Source: Gammaproteobacteria bacterium
Lineage (GTDB): Bacteria > Pseudomonadota > Gammaproteobacteria > SZUA-229
Length of the DNA: 27,536 nucleotides
Reading direction: 5' to 3'
Assembly: GCA_029287815.1 (NCBI GenBank)
Contig: JARFQK010000323.1
Location: forward strand, 1 to 27,536
The notes beneath the pieces were generated by a model. It was not told the origin of the DNA. It saw only the letters and a program-made list of their open reading frames with translations, and made no database searches. Of this stretch, positions 9,329 through 17,767 are shown in pieces. The translations under genes and the position numbers were made by a program. Each line of letters opens with the position of its first letter. The first letter of the stretch is position 1.

Positions 9329-11722
9329 TCAGTACGGCCAGGTCCAGTCCCGCATCTCCGGCATGTCTATACCGTTTGCATAGGCGTAGTTCCGGCACTC
9401 GATCTGCAGGTCACGCATCTGTTCCTTGACGTGCGCACCGGCGACCTGTAGCCGGGGCACCCGATTGATGACGTCGATAGCCAGGCTGAAGCGATCAATC
9501 TCGTTGTTGATCGCAAGTTCCATCGGCGTGTTGATGTTGCCTTTCTCCTTGTAACCACGCACATGCAGATTCCGGTGGTTGGTGCGGCGGTATGCCAAGC
9601 GATGGATGAGCCAGGGATAGCCGTGGAAGTTGAAAATGATGGGCTTGTCCAAAGTGAACAGGCTGTCAAAGTCCCGATCGGAAAGACCATGCGGATGCTC
9701 GCTGGCCGGCTGCATGCGGAAAAGATCCACCACATTGATAAATCGGATTTTCAGATCGTCGAAGTGTTCGCGCAGGAGTGCGGTGGCCGCCAGCGCTTCC
9801 TGTGTTGGGATGTCACCACAGCCCGCAATGACCACGTCCGGCTCGGCACCCTGGTCGTTGCTCGCCCACTCCCAAATGCCCAGACCCTTGGTGCAGTGCT
9901 TGATGGCCGCGTCCATGTCCAGAAACTGCAGGTGCATCTGCTTGTCGCAGACGATCACGTTGATGTCATTGTGGCTGCGCAGGCAGTGGTCAGCGGTGGA
10001 GAGCAGGCAGTTGACATCGGGCGGCAGATAGATGCGTGTGACCTCAGGGTTCTTGTTCACCACGACATCCAGGAAGCCCGGATCCTGGTGAGTGAAACCA
10101 TTGTGATCCTGGCGCCACACGGTCGAGGTGATGAGCATGTTGATCGAGGCTATGGGCGCCCGCCAGGGCATCTCCTCGGCGATGGCCAGCCACTTGGCAT
10201 GCTGGTTATACATGGAATCTATGACGTGCACGAAGGCCTCATAGGTGGCGAAAAAGCCATGGCGCCCGGTGAGTACATACCCCTCATACCAGCCCTCCAG
10301 CGTATGCTCAGAGAGCATCTCCAGGACACGCCCGTCAGGCGCCAACTCACCCCCATCTTCGTCTTCAGGCAGATAGTCGGCAAGCCAGAGTTTTCTACTC
10401 ACCTCGTAAACGGCATTCAGCTTATTGGAGGTATTTTCGTCGGGTCCGAAAACGCGAAAGTTATTCATGTTTTCGCGCATCACATCGCGCAGCAGCGCGC
10501 CAAGTGGCCGCGTGTTCTCCAGGCGAATCCGGGCGGGCTGCGGCACGTCCGCCGCATAGTCGCGAAAATCGGGCATGCGCAGGTCCTTGCGTAACAGCCC
10601 TCCGTTGGCATGAAGGTTGGCACTCATACGCCGTGGCCCTTTGGGTGCAAGCTCTGTGAGCTCCGGAATCAGTGTGCCGTTCTCGTCGAACAACTCCTCG
10701 GGCCGATAGCTCTTCAGCCAGTCCTCCAGCTGTTTGAGATGGGCCGGATTATCGTGCATCCCCGACAGGGGTACCTGGTGAGAACGCCAGAAACCCTCCA
10801 CCTTGTGACCATCGACTTCTTTCGGGCCGGTCCAACCTTTAGGTGTGCGCAGCACGATCATCGGCCAGCGGGCGCGGGTGGCCGTAGCGCTCTTGCGAGC
10901 CTCCTCCTGGATGGCGCGAATCTGCAGCAGGCACGCCTCCATGGTGGCCGCCATTGTCTGGTGCATTACCTCGGGGTCATCGCCTTCCACAAAGTGGGGC
11001 GTCCAGCCATAGCCCTGAAAGAGCGCCTCGAGCTCCTCATGCGAAATTCTGGAGAGGAGAGTCGGATTATTGATCTTGTAGCCGTTGAGGTGCAGGATCG
11101 GTAGCACGGCTCCGTCGCGCACGGGACTCAAATACTTGTTCGAGTGCCAGGCCGTTGCCAGAGGGCCAGTCTCCGCTTCCCCGTCGCCCACTGCGACCGC
11201 CACCACCAGGTCCGGATTGTCGAAGGCGGCGCCGAAGGCATGAGAGATGCTGTACCCCAGCTCGCCCCCCTCATGAATGGAGCCGGGCGTCTCGGGTGTG
11301 CAGTGGCTACCGATGCCCCCAGGGAACGAGAACTGTTTGAAAAAGGCCTTCATGCCTTCCTCATCTCCGCTCTTGTTCGGATAGATCTCGGAGTAAGTCC
11401 CTTCCAGGTACACCGGGGACAGCACACCCGGTGCGCCATGCCCCGGCCCCGCCAGGAAAATGGCGTTCAGGTCGTATTTATTAATGAGCCGGTTCAGGTG
11501 AATGTACATAAACGAGAGGCCCGGGCTTGCGCCCCAGTGTCCCAAGAGCCGGTTCTTGATGTGTTCAGGCTTTAGCGGTTCCTTGAGCAGTGGATTGTCC
11601 TGCAGGTAAATCATGCCGGCTGACAGATAGTTGCAGGCTCGCCAATAGGCGTGCAAGCGAGCGAGCTCTTGCACGGACAATACTTCTTCGGTGGAGACAG
11701 TAAGTGGGGCTGTAGCGGACAT
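9329..11722 (-). CDS. xfp: Xylulose-5-phosphate/fructose-6-phosphate phosphoketolase
   Basis: A 797-residue thiamine-diphosphate enzyme that splits xylulose-5-P or fructose-6-P with phosphate, giving acetyl-phosphate plus glyceraldehyde-3-P or erythrose-4-P. The start at 11722 has GGAGG eight bases upstream; the frame is open 23 codons further but without a ribosome site. Motifs in order are GHWGASPGLSF (61-71), GPGHGAPG (92-99), SIHEGGELGYS, the ThDP/Mg motif GDGEAETG (179-186) to Asn214, and the distal HNGFTHQDPGFLD and CDKQMHLQF segments. Length equals the family norm (about 790). Which sugar is preferred cannot be read. It leads a two-gene operon with glgP. Tandem repeats upstream suggest specific regulation. 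Confidence 0.97.
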   Translation of the reverse strand: MSATAPLTVSTEEVLSVQELARLHAYWRACNYLSAGMIYLQDNPLLKEPLKPEHIKNRLLGHWGASPGLSFMYIHLNRLINKYDLNAIFLAGPGHGAPGVLSPVYLEGTYSEIYPNKSGDEEGMKAFFKQFSFPGGIGSHCTPETPGSIHEGGELGYSISHAFGAAFDNPDLVVAVAVGDGEAETGPLATAWHSNKYLSPVRDGAVLPILHLNGYKINNPTLLSRISHEELEALFQGYGWTPHFVEGDDPEVMHQTMAATMEACLLQIRAIQEEARKSATATRARWPMIVLRTPKGWTGPKEVDGHKVEGFWRSHQVPLSGMHDNPAHLKQLEDWLKSYRPEELFDENGTLIPELTELAPKGPRRMSANLHANGGLLRKDLRMPDFRDYAADVPQPARIRLENTRPLGALLRDVMRENMNNFRVFGPDENTSNKLNAVYEVSRKLWLADYLPEDEDGGELAPDGRVLEMLSEHTLEGWYEGYVLTGRHGFFATYEAFVHVIDSMYNQHAKWLAIAEEMPWRAPIASINMLITSTVWRQDHNGFTHQDPGFLDVVVNKNPEVTRIYLPPDVNCLLSTADHCLRSHNDINVIVCDKQMHLQFLDMDAAIKHCTKGLGIWEWASNDQGAEPDVVIAGCGDIPTQEALAATALLREHFDDLKIRFINVVDLFRMQPASEHPHGLSDRDFDSLFTLDKPIIFNFHGYPWLIHRLAYRRTNHRNLHVRGYKEKGNINTPMELAINNEIDRFSLAIDVINRVPRLQVAGAHVKEQMRDLQIECRNYAYANGIDMPEMRDWTWPY

Positions 11723-11776
11723 GCTTGGAACCTCCGTTTTCTTGAAGATGTGGGAGACGTGAGCCTTTCCTGAACT

Positions 11777-11794
11777 TGCAATGATATGCAATGA
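11777..11794. repeat. Two 8-bp direct repeats, 10-bp period
   Basis: TGCAATGA occurs at 11777-11784 and again at 11787-11794. The period is one helical turn. It abuts the 18-bp repeats just upstream of the phosphoketolase gene and may form part of the same control region. Confidence 0.7.
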
Positions 11795-11833
11795 AAGTTA
11801 CGGCGGCATTAAATTAAAGTTACGGCGGCATTA
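11794..11833. repeat. Tandem 18-bp direct repeat upstream of xfp (candidate operator)
   Basis: AAAGTTACGGCGGCATTA is repeated exactly at 11794-11811 and 11816-11833, separated by AATT. The 22-bp period is about two helical turns, so two protein dimers could bind on one face. It begins 72 bases before the phosphoketolase start and faces no other gene nearby. Use as an activator or repressor site is inference; a recent micro-duplication is the alternative. Confidence 0.8.
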
Positions 11834-12062
11834 CTTGTGTCCAGGCACAATCGGTTTCACGGCACCGGCTTCCTGCTGAGATCATTCGGTATGCCGTTTG
11901 GCGCTTTCCCGCACATGATTCGAGCCAGTGCCGCCGGCGGCAGTGCACGATGCAATGGCAGTGCCGTTGGCTTGGTCATCAGCCAGATCAGTAACAGGAT
12001 GGGGGGTCACGGCGGCGATCAGATCCAAGCTTACACCTTGCTGAGGTGTGGCTGTGGGGCGA
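11834..12062. other. Non-coding stretch between xfp promoter region and ldh relic
   Basis: No conserved frame is visible. It contains a perfect 14-bp palindrome, TGCCGCCGGCGGCA, at 11929-11942, which could be a hairpin or protein site of unknown use. A short ACACCT/AGGTGT hairpin near 12032-12048 lies just after the end of the lactate dehydrogenase relic but lacks a T tract. Confidence 0.45.
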
Positions 12063-12677
12063 TCACAGGGAAAGAGAACGCAGAAATTTTCTCAGAGTTT
12101 CTGCTGAGGCCATTAGGGCTGCTCGCTCCCCTTCGTCCAGCGGCAAGGGCGCCCGCTCTTCGGCGCCTTTTAGTCCAACCGCTACCGGGATACTCAAACA
12201 CATCCTCGATGCCATACTCCCCATGAAGCCGGACGCTGATGGGTAGCACGCTGCCCTGATCCTCTTGGACAGTGCGTATAGTTCCTGCCTCAAGTAGGTG
12301 AGAATATCCACAGGATTGGATGCGATCAGCACGATCGCCTCGGGCGCATGGGAATCCAGTCGCTCGGCGATCTGCTTGAATACCGCAGCGTTGCGGTTGA
12401 GCAGAGAAAGCCGATCCTCGCCGGGTTTGTGACTCACCCCGGCTGTGACAATGACGATCTTGGCATTAACCAGATCCGCGTAGTCCCCCGCCCACACCCG
12501 CCGACGCCCCACATAGCCCTGGGCATGCATCAGATCCATAGCCTCGCCTTCTGCGCGCTTGCGGTCGAGGTCGATAAGGATCAGCTCGTTGGCGATGCGC
12601 TGCTGGAATAATGCGTTGGCCGCAGCCATGCCAACTTGCCCGATACCCACTATACCAATGGTATGCCTGCACAGCAT
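12063..12677 (-). pseudogene. ldh: L-lactate dehydrogenase-like pseudogene with central deletion
   Basis: The first ~140 codons read as the NAD-binding half of an L-lactate/malate dehydrogenase: GIVGIGQVG (8-16), LILIDLD, VTAGVSHKPGEDR and ASNPVDILTY. It starts at an ATG with GGAG upstream. After YALSKRI the sequence jumps to the C-terminus. In one frame this reads ISVRLHGEYGIEDV; after a 2-base loss in a GTGT run it continues in another frame as CLSIPVAVGLKGAEERAP and ends LRKFLRSLSL. The missing middle, around 130 residues, includes the catalytic GEHGDS loop. The frame stays open only by chance. HKPGEDR resembles lactate rather than malate dehydrogenase. The product would be inactive. Confidence 0.85.
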
Positions 12678-13389
12678 ATTCGTTCTCCATTCGTGCTGAT
12701 GATCAGGTGGGGTTTAGACGACCCAAAAGCCGCCGATTTCCAAGACCCATATGGAACTTCGCTGAGCTCCGCTTCAGGCCCTTCACTGGTACCGGACCCT
12801 GCCGTACAACGGCAGGTTGTTGGAGCTGGCCTCTTTCTGCGCCGCCGCCAGTACCGCATTGGTGTTCAGTCGTCCTTATTGTCGATACCGCGAACTCGAT
12901 CAAGGTGTAGTCGAGGCGACTTGGCCGCGTACGCAGCTGATTGAACGATGGAAAATACCAGCGCCTACCCCGGTCCTTGTGTGGCGCTGGTTTGGTGCCG
13001 GTAGGAGGAGTCAATCCCTAGCAAGACAGAATTAGTTGTAACGACTACCTGTGAAGCTTGCCGCATAGCACAGGGACAAGTGTAAGGAGCGTATGTTGCC
13101 AATATATTGCAGTAATATGACGGTTGGTTGACCACAGGCGGTGAATTATAGGACAGGGGGCGGATCTACCGCTCTTTGCGTACCAGCGCACCTCATACCT
13201 ATGTTTATGGAGCCTCAAGAGTTCGTCGGCTTTTCGCGACGCTGCCAAATAGGGCACGCGATTGGCATCAAAGATGCCCAAGCGAGCCGTAAAGCCATTC
13301 CCCAGTCCTCCGTTTCCTGCCAAAACCCCGGCGCTTGCGGCTGCGGACCGAGTGACGCTGAATCTTCGTTTTCAGCCACTGACGGTTGT
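12678..13389. other. 712-base region without a recognisable gene
   Basis: Several short open frames exist on both strands (for example 13045-13323 minus) but none shows a ribosome site plus a recognisable family, and neighbours suggest this is decayed sequence. A perfect hairpin with 8-bp arms and a 3-base loop lies at 12798-12816 (CCTGCCGT-ACA-ACGGCAGG) and is followed by TTGTTGG on the plus strand, a weak terminator candidate. Confidence 0.5.
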
Positions 13390-13519
13390 ACGCAAAACGA
13401 TGCCTTGAGCGCGGTAAGGCAACGTCGCGCGCATGGATAAATTCTTCCACTCGGATCGCTCGATTCAGGACAACTGCGAGACAATATGGAAAGTCAGCCT
13501 GATATCGGTTGGTGCGTAA
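13390..13519 (+). pseudogene. glgP: C-terminal relic of a second glycogen phosphorylase
   Basis: The frame 13424-13519 reads GNVARMDKFFHSDRSIQD, then NCETIWKVSLISVGA and a TAA. This matches the end of the intact enzyme in this window (LNVARMGKFSSDRSIRD, CEKIWKVSPIPVGQ) almost position for position, including the distance to the stop. Just upstream, in another frame, LYAKRCLER fits the preceding segment (family LYRDPEAWTR) after a frameshift. No earlier part of the gene was recognised. It lies on the opposite strand to the intact gene, so it is a former paralogue or a divergent copy and not a simple tandem duplicate. Confidence 0.8.
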
Positions 13520-13810
13520 ACCTGCTGTCTCACATCTGAACGAACACATAGTGCGCCGTTGAAGCTGTCACCGCGGATTCAACAAAACTTCACATAACTG
13601 TGACATGGTAGCTGCTAGTGTCTAACCTGCTGTAATGCATGCCCGGGAGACAGGCCACGATCGGCCGGGTAGGAAACACGGGGTACCTCAACCGATTGCG
13701 AAGGTACAGGGTTCAGCGACGGCCTCCCGAGCGTTGCTATTTAGGCGAGCGGCAGTTTCTGAACTGTACGCATTAGTAAGGTTTCCTCAACCTAGCTGGA
13801 GAGTTTGACC

Positions 13811-14542
13811 ATGCTCGAGTCGTATAAGACTGCTGCTCAGAATCCGTTCAGTCTGAATCCCTCGGTGTTACGTGACATCCTGCGGCATGCCCGGCCCCTC
13901 GGCCATCATGAAGATGCCGAATCACTAAACCTCGGCTTCGGGTTTCTGTACTATGGGCTGGTGCGCGCGTTGCGGCCCAGGCATGTGCTGGTTATTGGCT
14001 CCGGCTTCGGTTTCAGCGTGACCTGTCTGGGACTCGGTCTGAAAGACAATGGCAGCGGCGAGCTAACCTTTGTCGATCCCTCTTTCTCGGTGCTCAAGAA
14101 TGGACCGCTGCACACTGTCGGCGGTACATCACAGTGGGACGATCCGAAACAGGTCAAGGCGCGCTTCGCGCGTTTTGGTCTCGATCAGATCGTCACTCAT
14201 CACAAACTCAGGAGTGAGGATTTCTTTCGGCGCTACGATCAGCTCAAGCTAGCGCAGATCGACCTGGCGTTCATTGATGGCAACCACGCCTACGAGCATG
14301 TCCGGCATGACTTCATCAACGTCCTCAAGACAGCCCGCAAGAACTGTTATATTCTGCTGCATGACAGCAACATCTATCTGCGTGAGATGCTGCGCCACGC
14401 GGGTGTCAAGCGCTGGCTTAAACAGGTCAGTAAGCACAAAGAACTTGTTGAAATCATGGACTTTCCCTTCGCCTCCGGTGTGGCACTGGTGCGCGTGCTG
14501 CGCAACAACGCATGGAAGTACATCGACTCAACATCGTCCTGA
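13811..14542 (+). CDS. Class I SAM-dependent methyltransferase (Methyltransf_24-like)
   Basis: A 243-residue Rossmann-fold methyltransferase of unknown substrate. The ATG at 13811 follows GGAGAG by seven bases; a TTG two codons earlier is less likely. The SAM-binding glycine loop is VIGSGFGFSV (61-70), followed by an acidic strand end (TFVDPS) and the motif LAFIDGNHAYEHVRHDF typical of the Methyltransf_24 group, with HDSN near the end. It overlaps the next gene by 31 bases, so translation is probably coupled to a phosphatidylserine decarboxylase-like protein. That hints at a lipid or envelope substrate, but this is inference only. Known PE N-methyltransferases belong to other groups. Confidence 0.85.
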   Translation: MLESYKTAAQNPFSLNPSVLRDILRHARPLGHHEDAESLNLGFGFLYYGLVRALRPRHVLVIGSGFGFSVTCLGLGLKDNGSGELTFVDPSFSVLKNGPLHTVGGTSQWDDPKQVKARFARFGLDQIVTHHKLRSEDFFRRYDQLKLAQIDLAFIDGNHAYEHVRHDFINVLKTARKNCYILLHDSNIYLREMLRHAGVKRWLKQVSKHKELVEIMDFPFASGVALVRVLRNNAWKYIDSTSS

Positions 14543-15216
14543 TCACGGCGCTGCTACTTGGATTGCTGGCTGCCTTCCTGTTCTGGCGACACGTCTGGTT
14601 CTTTCGCAACCCGCCGCGCCAACCGCCGGTCGCCAAAGGTATTGTCAGCCCAGCCGACGGTACGGTGGTGTACGTCCGGCGAGTCGCGCCGCACCAGGCC
14701 GTGGTGGTGATTAAAGAAGGTCTGGCGGCGACCGTCGAGGACATTTTGAAGCAGCATGTGAAGGTGCCAAAGATAGTCATCGGCGTCTTCATGAGCCCCT
14801 TGGATGTCCACTATAACCGTGTACCCCTAGACGGAAGTGTCGTCATGATTAGGCACCACCCGGCGCAGGTTGAGAACTTATTCATGGGCGCGATGCAGCT
14901 GCGCACGCTGTTCAACTGGTTGCCACTTTATAAAGGCAGCAGGCACATTATCGAGAATGAACGTAAGGTAACCCTGTTCGAAGGGCAGTATCGCGGCACA
15001 CCACTGACTGCTTATGTGGTGCAGATTGGTTCCCGCGGTGTGAATGCCATCGACAGCTATTATGATGTCGGCGATGAGGTGCAGCGCGGTGCAATCTTCG
15101 GAATGATCCGGATCGGCTCTCAGGTGGACCTGATCGTCCCGGCACGTGATGACTTGGCTGTCCGGGTGCGGGCCGGTGACAGCGTGCGTGCCGGGGAGAC
15201 CATTCTGGTAAAGTAG
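14512..15216 (+). CDS. psd: Phosphatidylserine decarboxylase, short form
   Basis: A 234-residue pyruvoyl-dependent decarboxylase of the short type that makes phosphatidylethanolamine (or a related lipid) at the inner membrane. One transmembrane helix spans about 7-25, followed by WFFRNPPR, SPADGTV (46-52), the conserved MSPLDVHYNR (94-103, His100) and the self-cleavage region FGMIRIGSQVDL (196-207), where Ser203 would become the pyruvoyl group. Most short forms have RFGS; here it is RIGS. The start is inside the methyltransferase gene, with no strong ribosome site of its own, consistent with coupling. Length is normal for the class (about 210-235). Confidence 0.9.
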   Translation: MEVHRLNIVLITALLLGLLAAFLFWRHVWFFRNPPRQPPVAKGIVSPADGTVVYVRRVAPHQAVVVIKEGLAATVEDILKQHVKVPKIVIGVFMSPLDVHYNRVPLDGSVVMIRHHPAQVENLFMGAMQLRTLFNWLPLYKGSRHIIENERKVTLFEGQYRGTPLTAYVVQIGSRGVNAIDSYYDVGDEVQRGAIFGMIRIGSQVDLIVPARDDLAVRVRAGDSVRAGETILVK

Positions 15217-15308
15217 AGGAGTGCTTCGCCACGACACTCAATGCGGGATAGGGTCGGATACAGTGCGCGACACATCGGCCGGGTACTGATAATAAACTCG
15301 TAATCCCT

Positions 15309-15326
15309 CGTTAACACAGCTGTCAT
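15309..15326 (+). promoter_or_regulatory. Pho-box-like sequence upstream of HAD copy 2
   Basis: CGTTAAC-ACAG-CTGTCAT has the 7-4-7 layout of a PhoB box; the second half matches the consensus CTGTCAT exactly, the first only at about four of seven bases. AATAAT at 15344-15349 could be a -10 element. The gene starts about 120 bases downstream. One perfect half-site can occur by chance, so this is a weak call. Confidence 0.28.
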
Positions 15327-15447
15327 GCAGTTGAGTTACACAGAATAATCTTGTCATTGGACATCAAATCTGAAGGCGAATGATCAGCCAGACGAAACAG
15401 ACGCAACAAACCGTTTGCAGAATACCAGTTGGGGAGGGGTAAACGGC

Positions 15448-16284
15448 ATGAAATACAGTAATGAACACCTGGTGGTCCTGGATGCCGATGGCACCACCAT
15501 CAATGCCTTTGAGGCCATCGACAAGACCTTCGCACAGCACAGAATGCAACTTGGCGATATTGCGCGTTATCAGAAGCGCCACAATATCTTCAAGTATCTC
15601 GGCGGTCTCAAGGAATTTCCCGGCAACCTGCGCAAGCAAGTCAATAACAAACAGCGTAAGGCTCTCATAGAAACGCTGACTGAAGTCTACCGCGGAGAAG
15701 TCGAACTGTATGTCTGTATTGCAGGGATGATACAGAAGCTGATCGAAGCGCCATCGGTTCGCGTTGGCCTGGTGTCACGCAATATCACACTGGAGCCACT
15801 GGTTACGCTCAAGCAGGTATTCAGACGCAACGGCGTCGATCCAGATGAGCTCGATTTCTTCGTGCACCTCCCCTTTAAGGAAAACAAGGTCGTGACGTTC
15901 CGTGATATCCGCGACCGGTTCGGCATCAATCCCGCGTGCACTTGGGCGTGTGGAGACGAGCGACGGGACTTCAGTGCTGCGATCGGCTGCGGCATGCACC
16001 CGTTTATGGTGTCATACGGATTCGAGAGCTTCGAGCGGCTCGAGAACCGAATCGGTGTGCCGCGGGAGTTGATTTCGGTCAGTCCCGAGCAGCTTTGCTA
16101 TCGTTTGTTGCATGCACTGGACATGGATGGCAGTTCTTCGTTAGAAAGTACCATCATCGCGAGGAACGGTCTGGTAGATGCCGAGGCCTGTCATGCGCTC
16201 CCAAGGGTCACACCACAAAATCGCACACATCAGGGACCTTCCCGCCCAACGCGAACTGATGTCACTTCCGTCAAATTGCGTTAG
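15448..16284 (+). CDS. HAD-superfamily hydrolase-like protein, copy 2
   Basis: A 278-residue paralogue of the protein at 5167. It starts at an ATG with GGGGAGGGG eight bases upstream, the strongest ribosome site of the pair. HAD motifs are all kept: VLDADGTT, LVSRNIT, LPFKENK and ACGDERRDF. The first 225 residues align without gaps to copy 1. After LLHALDMDG the tail differs: it is about 50 residues, basic and Ser/Pro/Thr-rich (TPQNRTHQGPSRPTRTD), and its end overlaps the convergent glycogen synthase pseudogene by 14 bases. This tail may be an accidental extension. The substrate is unknown. It follows psd at 231 bases and may have its own promoter. Confidence 0.82.
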   Translation: MKYSNEHLVVLDADGTTINAFEAIDKTFAQHRMQLGDIARYQKRHNIFKYLGGLKEFPGNLRKQVNNKQRKALIETLTEVYRGEVELYVCIAGMIQKLIEAPSVRVGLVSRNITLEPLVTLKQVFRRNGVDPDELDFFVHLPFKENKVVTFRDIRDRFGINPACTWACGDERRDFSAAIGCGMHPFMVSYGFESFERLENRIGVPRELISVSPEQLCYRLLHALDMDGSSSLESTIIARNGLVDAEACHALPRVTPQNRTHQGPSRPTRTDVTSVKLR

Positions 16285-17767
16285 TCGTCCGTAAATATTT
16301 CTGCAACATTTTCATGCTAGCCTCCAACGGTCGCGAGTAAAAGCGTGGCAGATTATAGTCATAGCGCATGCCATTGAGAATCAGCTGGCGAAACTCCCCG
16401 GGACGAGCAAACCATAAGCGCAGGGCTCGCTCCAGCGCCGATTCCAGTGCGGTGTAATCGCCTTCATAGAACATGTATCCGTTACGTTCCGACGGTGGCT
16501 TTTCGGAGTAGTCCCGGTCGAAGACCGTATCCAGTAAGCCTCCCACGCCACGCACAACGGGGACGGTAGCGTAGCGCAGGGCAATCATCTGCGTCAGGCC
16601 GCAAGGCTCGAAATTGCTGGGTACGACGATTAAATCTGCGCCTGAGTAGATCAGGTGCGCCAACTCCTCATCGTAGCCGATTTCCAGATGGCAGTCCGGG
16701 CTTTCGTTGAGGTGGTGTTTGAGATGCCAGAATTCGTTGTTTATCCCGAGTTCCGGACTTGAGCCCAATAACACAAACTGCGCACCATGCCGCAGTGAAA
16801 AGAAAATCGCGTGCCGGATCAGGTGCACTCCTTTCTGACTGTCGAGCCGCCCAACGTAGGCCACCACGGGTTTGTAGTCATCGCCTAACCAAAGCCGTTC
16901 GCGCAAGGTCGCTTTGTTTTCGTATTTGCTCTCCAGGCTTGCGGCGCCGTAGTGGGTTGAAATGTAGGGGTCAGTCTCCGGGTTCCACATCTCGTAGTCG
17001 AGACCGTTGAGCACGCCGCCAAACTTATTCTGATGAACGTGTAGCGCATGCCCAATGCCGTATCCCAGGTCTGTGTGTCGGGCCTCCCAGGCGTGGCGTG
17101 GGGATACGGTGGTAGTAAAGTTCGAGTAGACGATGCCGCCTTTGGTAAAATTAATGGCGCTGGCGTTGAAATCATCGCCAAGGCGGTCGCGGTCGTAATA
17201 GTAGTCTGGACGACACAAGCCCGTAGCCCAGAGGATATTCTCGCCAGCTATGCCCTGATGCTTGAAGTTATGAATGGTGTGGCAGGCCCGCTGATTTTCC
17301 ATGCCTTTGAAGCGGTAAATCTCATACAGGAGTACTGGCGCAAGCGCCGTCTGCCAGTCATGCGTGTGGATAATGTCGGGACGCTTGTTGGTCTTCAGCA
17401 TGAATTCCAGCGCTGCTTTGGTAAAAAAAGCCATGCGCACGTGTTCGTCGGTAAAGCCGTAGTAGGTACCGCGGTTAAAAAAATTGTCCTGCGAGTGGGG
17501 TTCGATGAAAAAGCATTTTCTACCATGCACGAAGCCGAACCAGACCGTACACCGAATGGCACCGCTTTACCAGGGCACCCACAAATCTTCGTAGCTCGGC
17601 TGCAGACCCCAGATGTGGTCATAACGCATGCAGTCATACTTGGGCAGCATGATCTCAACCGAGTGGCCGCGGATTTCCAGCTCCCGACTCAGGCCGAAAA
17701 CGACGTCTGCCAGACCACCAACTTTAGCGACTGGGGCACACTCCGATGCCACCATCACGATGTACAT
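16271..17767 (-). pseudogene. glgA: Glycogen synthase split by one in-frame stop
   Basis: A full-length GT5 glycogen/starch synthase frame of 498 codons of the cyanobacterial-like type, which would transfer glucose from ADP-glucose to glycogen. The N-terminal ATG (17767) has GAGGAA upstream. KVGGLADVV (15-23) is the ADP-glucose loop. The reading reaches DLWVPW and then TAA (17567-17569), where homologues have Tyr (PWY). The same frame continues with GAIRCTVWFGFVHGRKCFF, IEPHSQDNFFNRG, THDWQTALAPVL, NFKHQG, AYVGRLDSQKG and the sugar-nucleotide segment SNFEPCGLTQMIAL. No other lesion is visible, so this is a very recent loss, readthrough, or a base error. An internal ATG just past the stop cannot restore the N-terminal substrate loop. 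Confidence 0.92.

Noticed and set aside
12063..12677. Functional 204-residue lactate/malate dehydrogenase
   Set aside because: The catalytic centre is deleted and the C-terminal part is joined through a frame change.
13045..13323. Minus-strand frame with GNGGLGNGF, similar to a glycogen phosphorylase motif
   Set aside because: The similarity is limited to GNGGLG; what follows does not resemble GlgP, there is no ribosome site, and the clear GlgP tail nearby is on the other strand.
273..17569. TAA recoded as an amino acid, because several genes have in-frame TAA in conserved frames
   Set aside because: TAA also ends intact-looking genes or relics, broken genes contain TAG and TGA as well, and frameshifts and deletions accompany them. 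Plain gene decay explains all of it.
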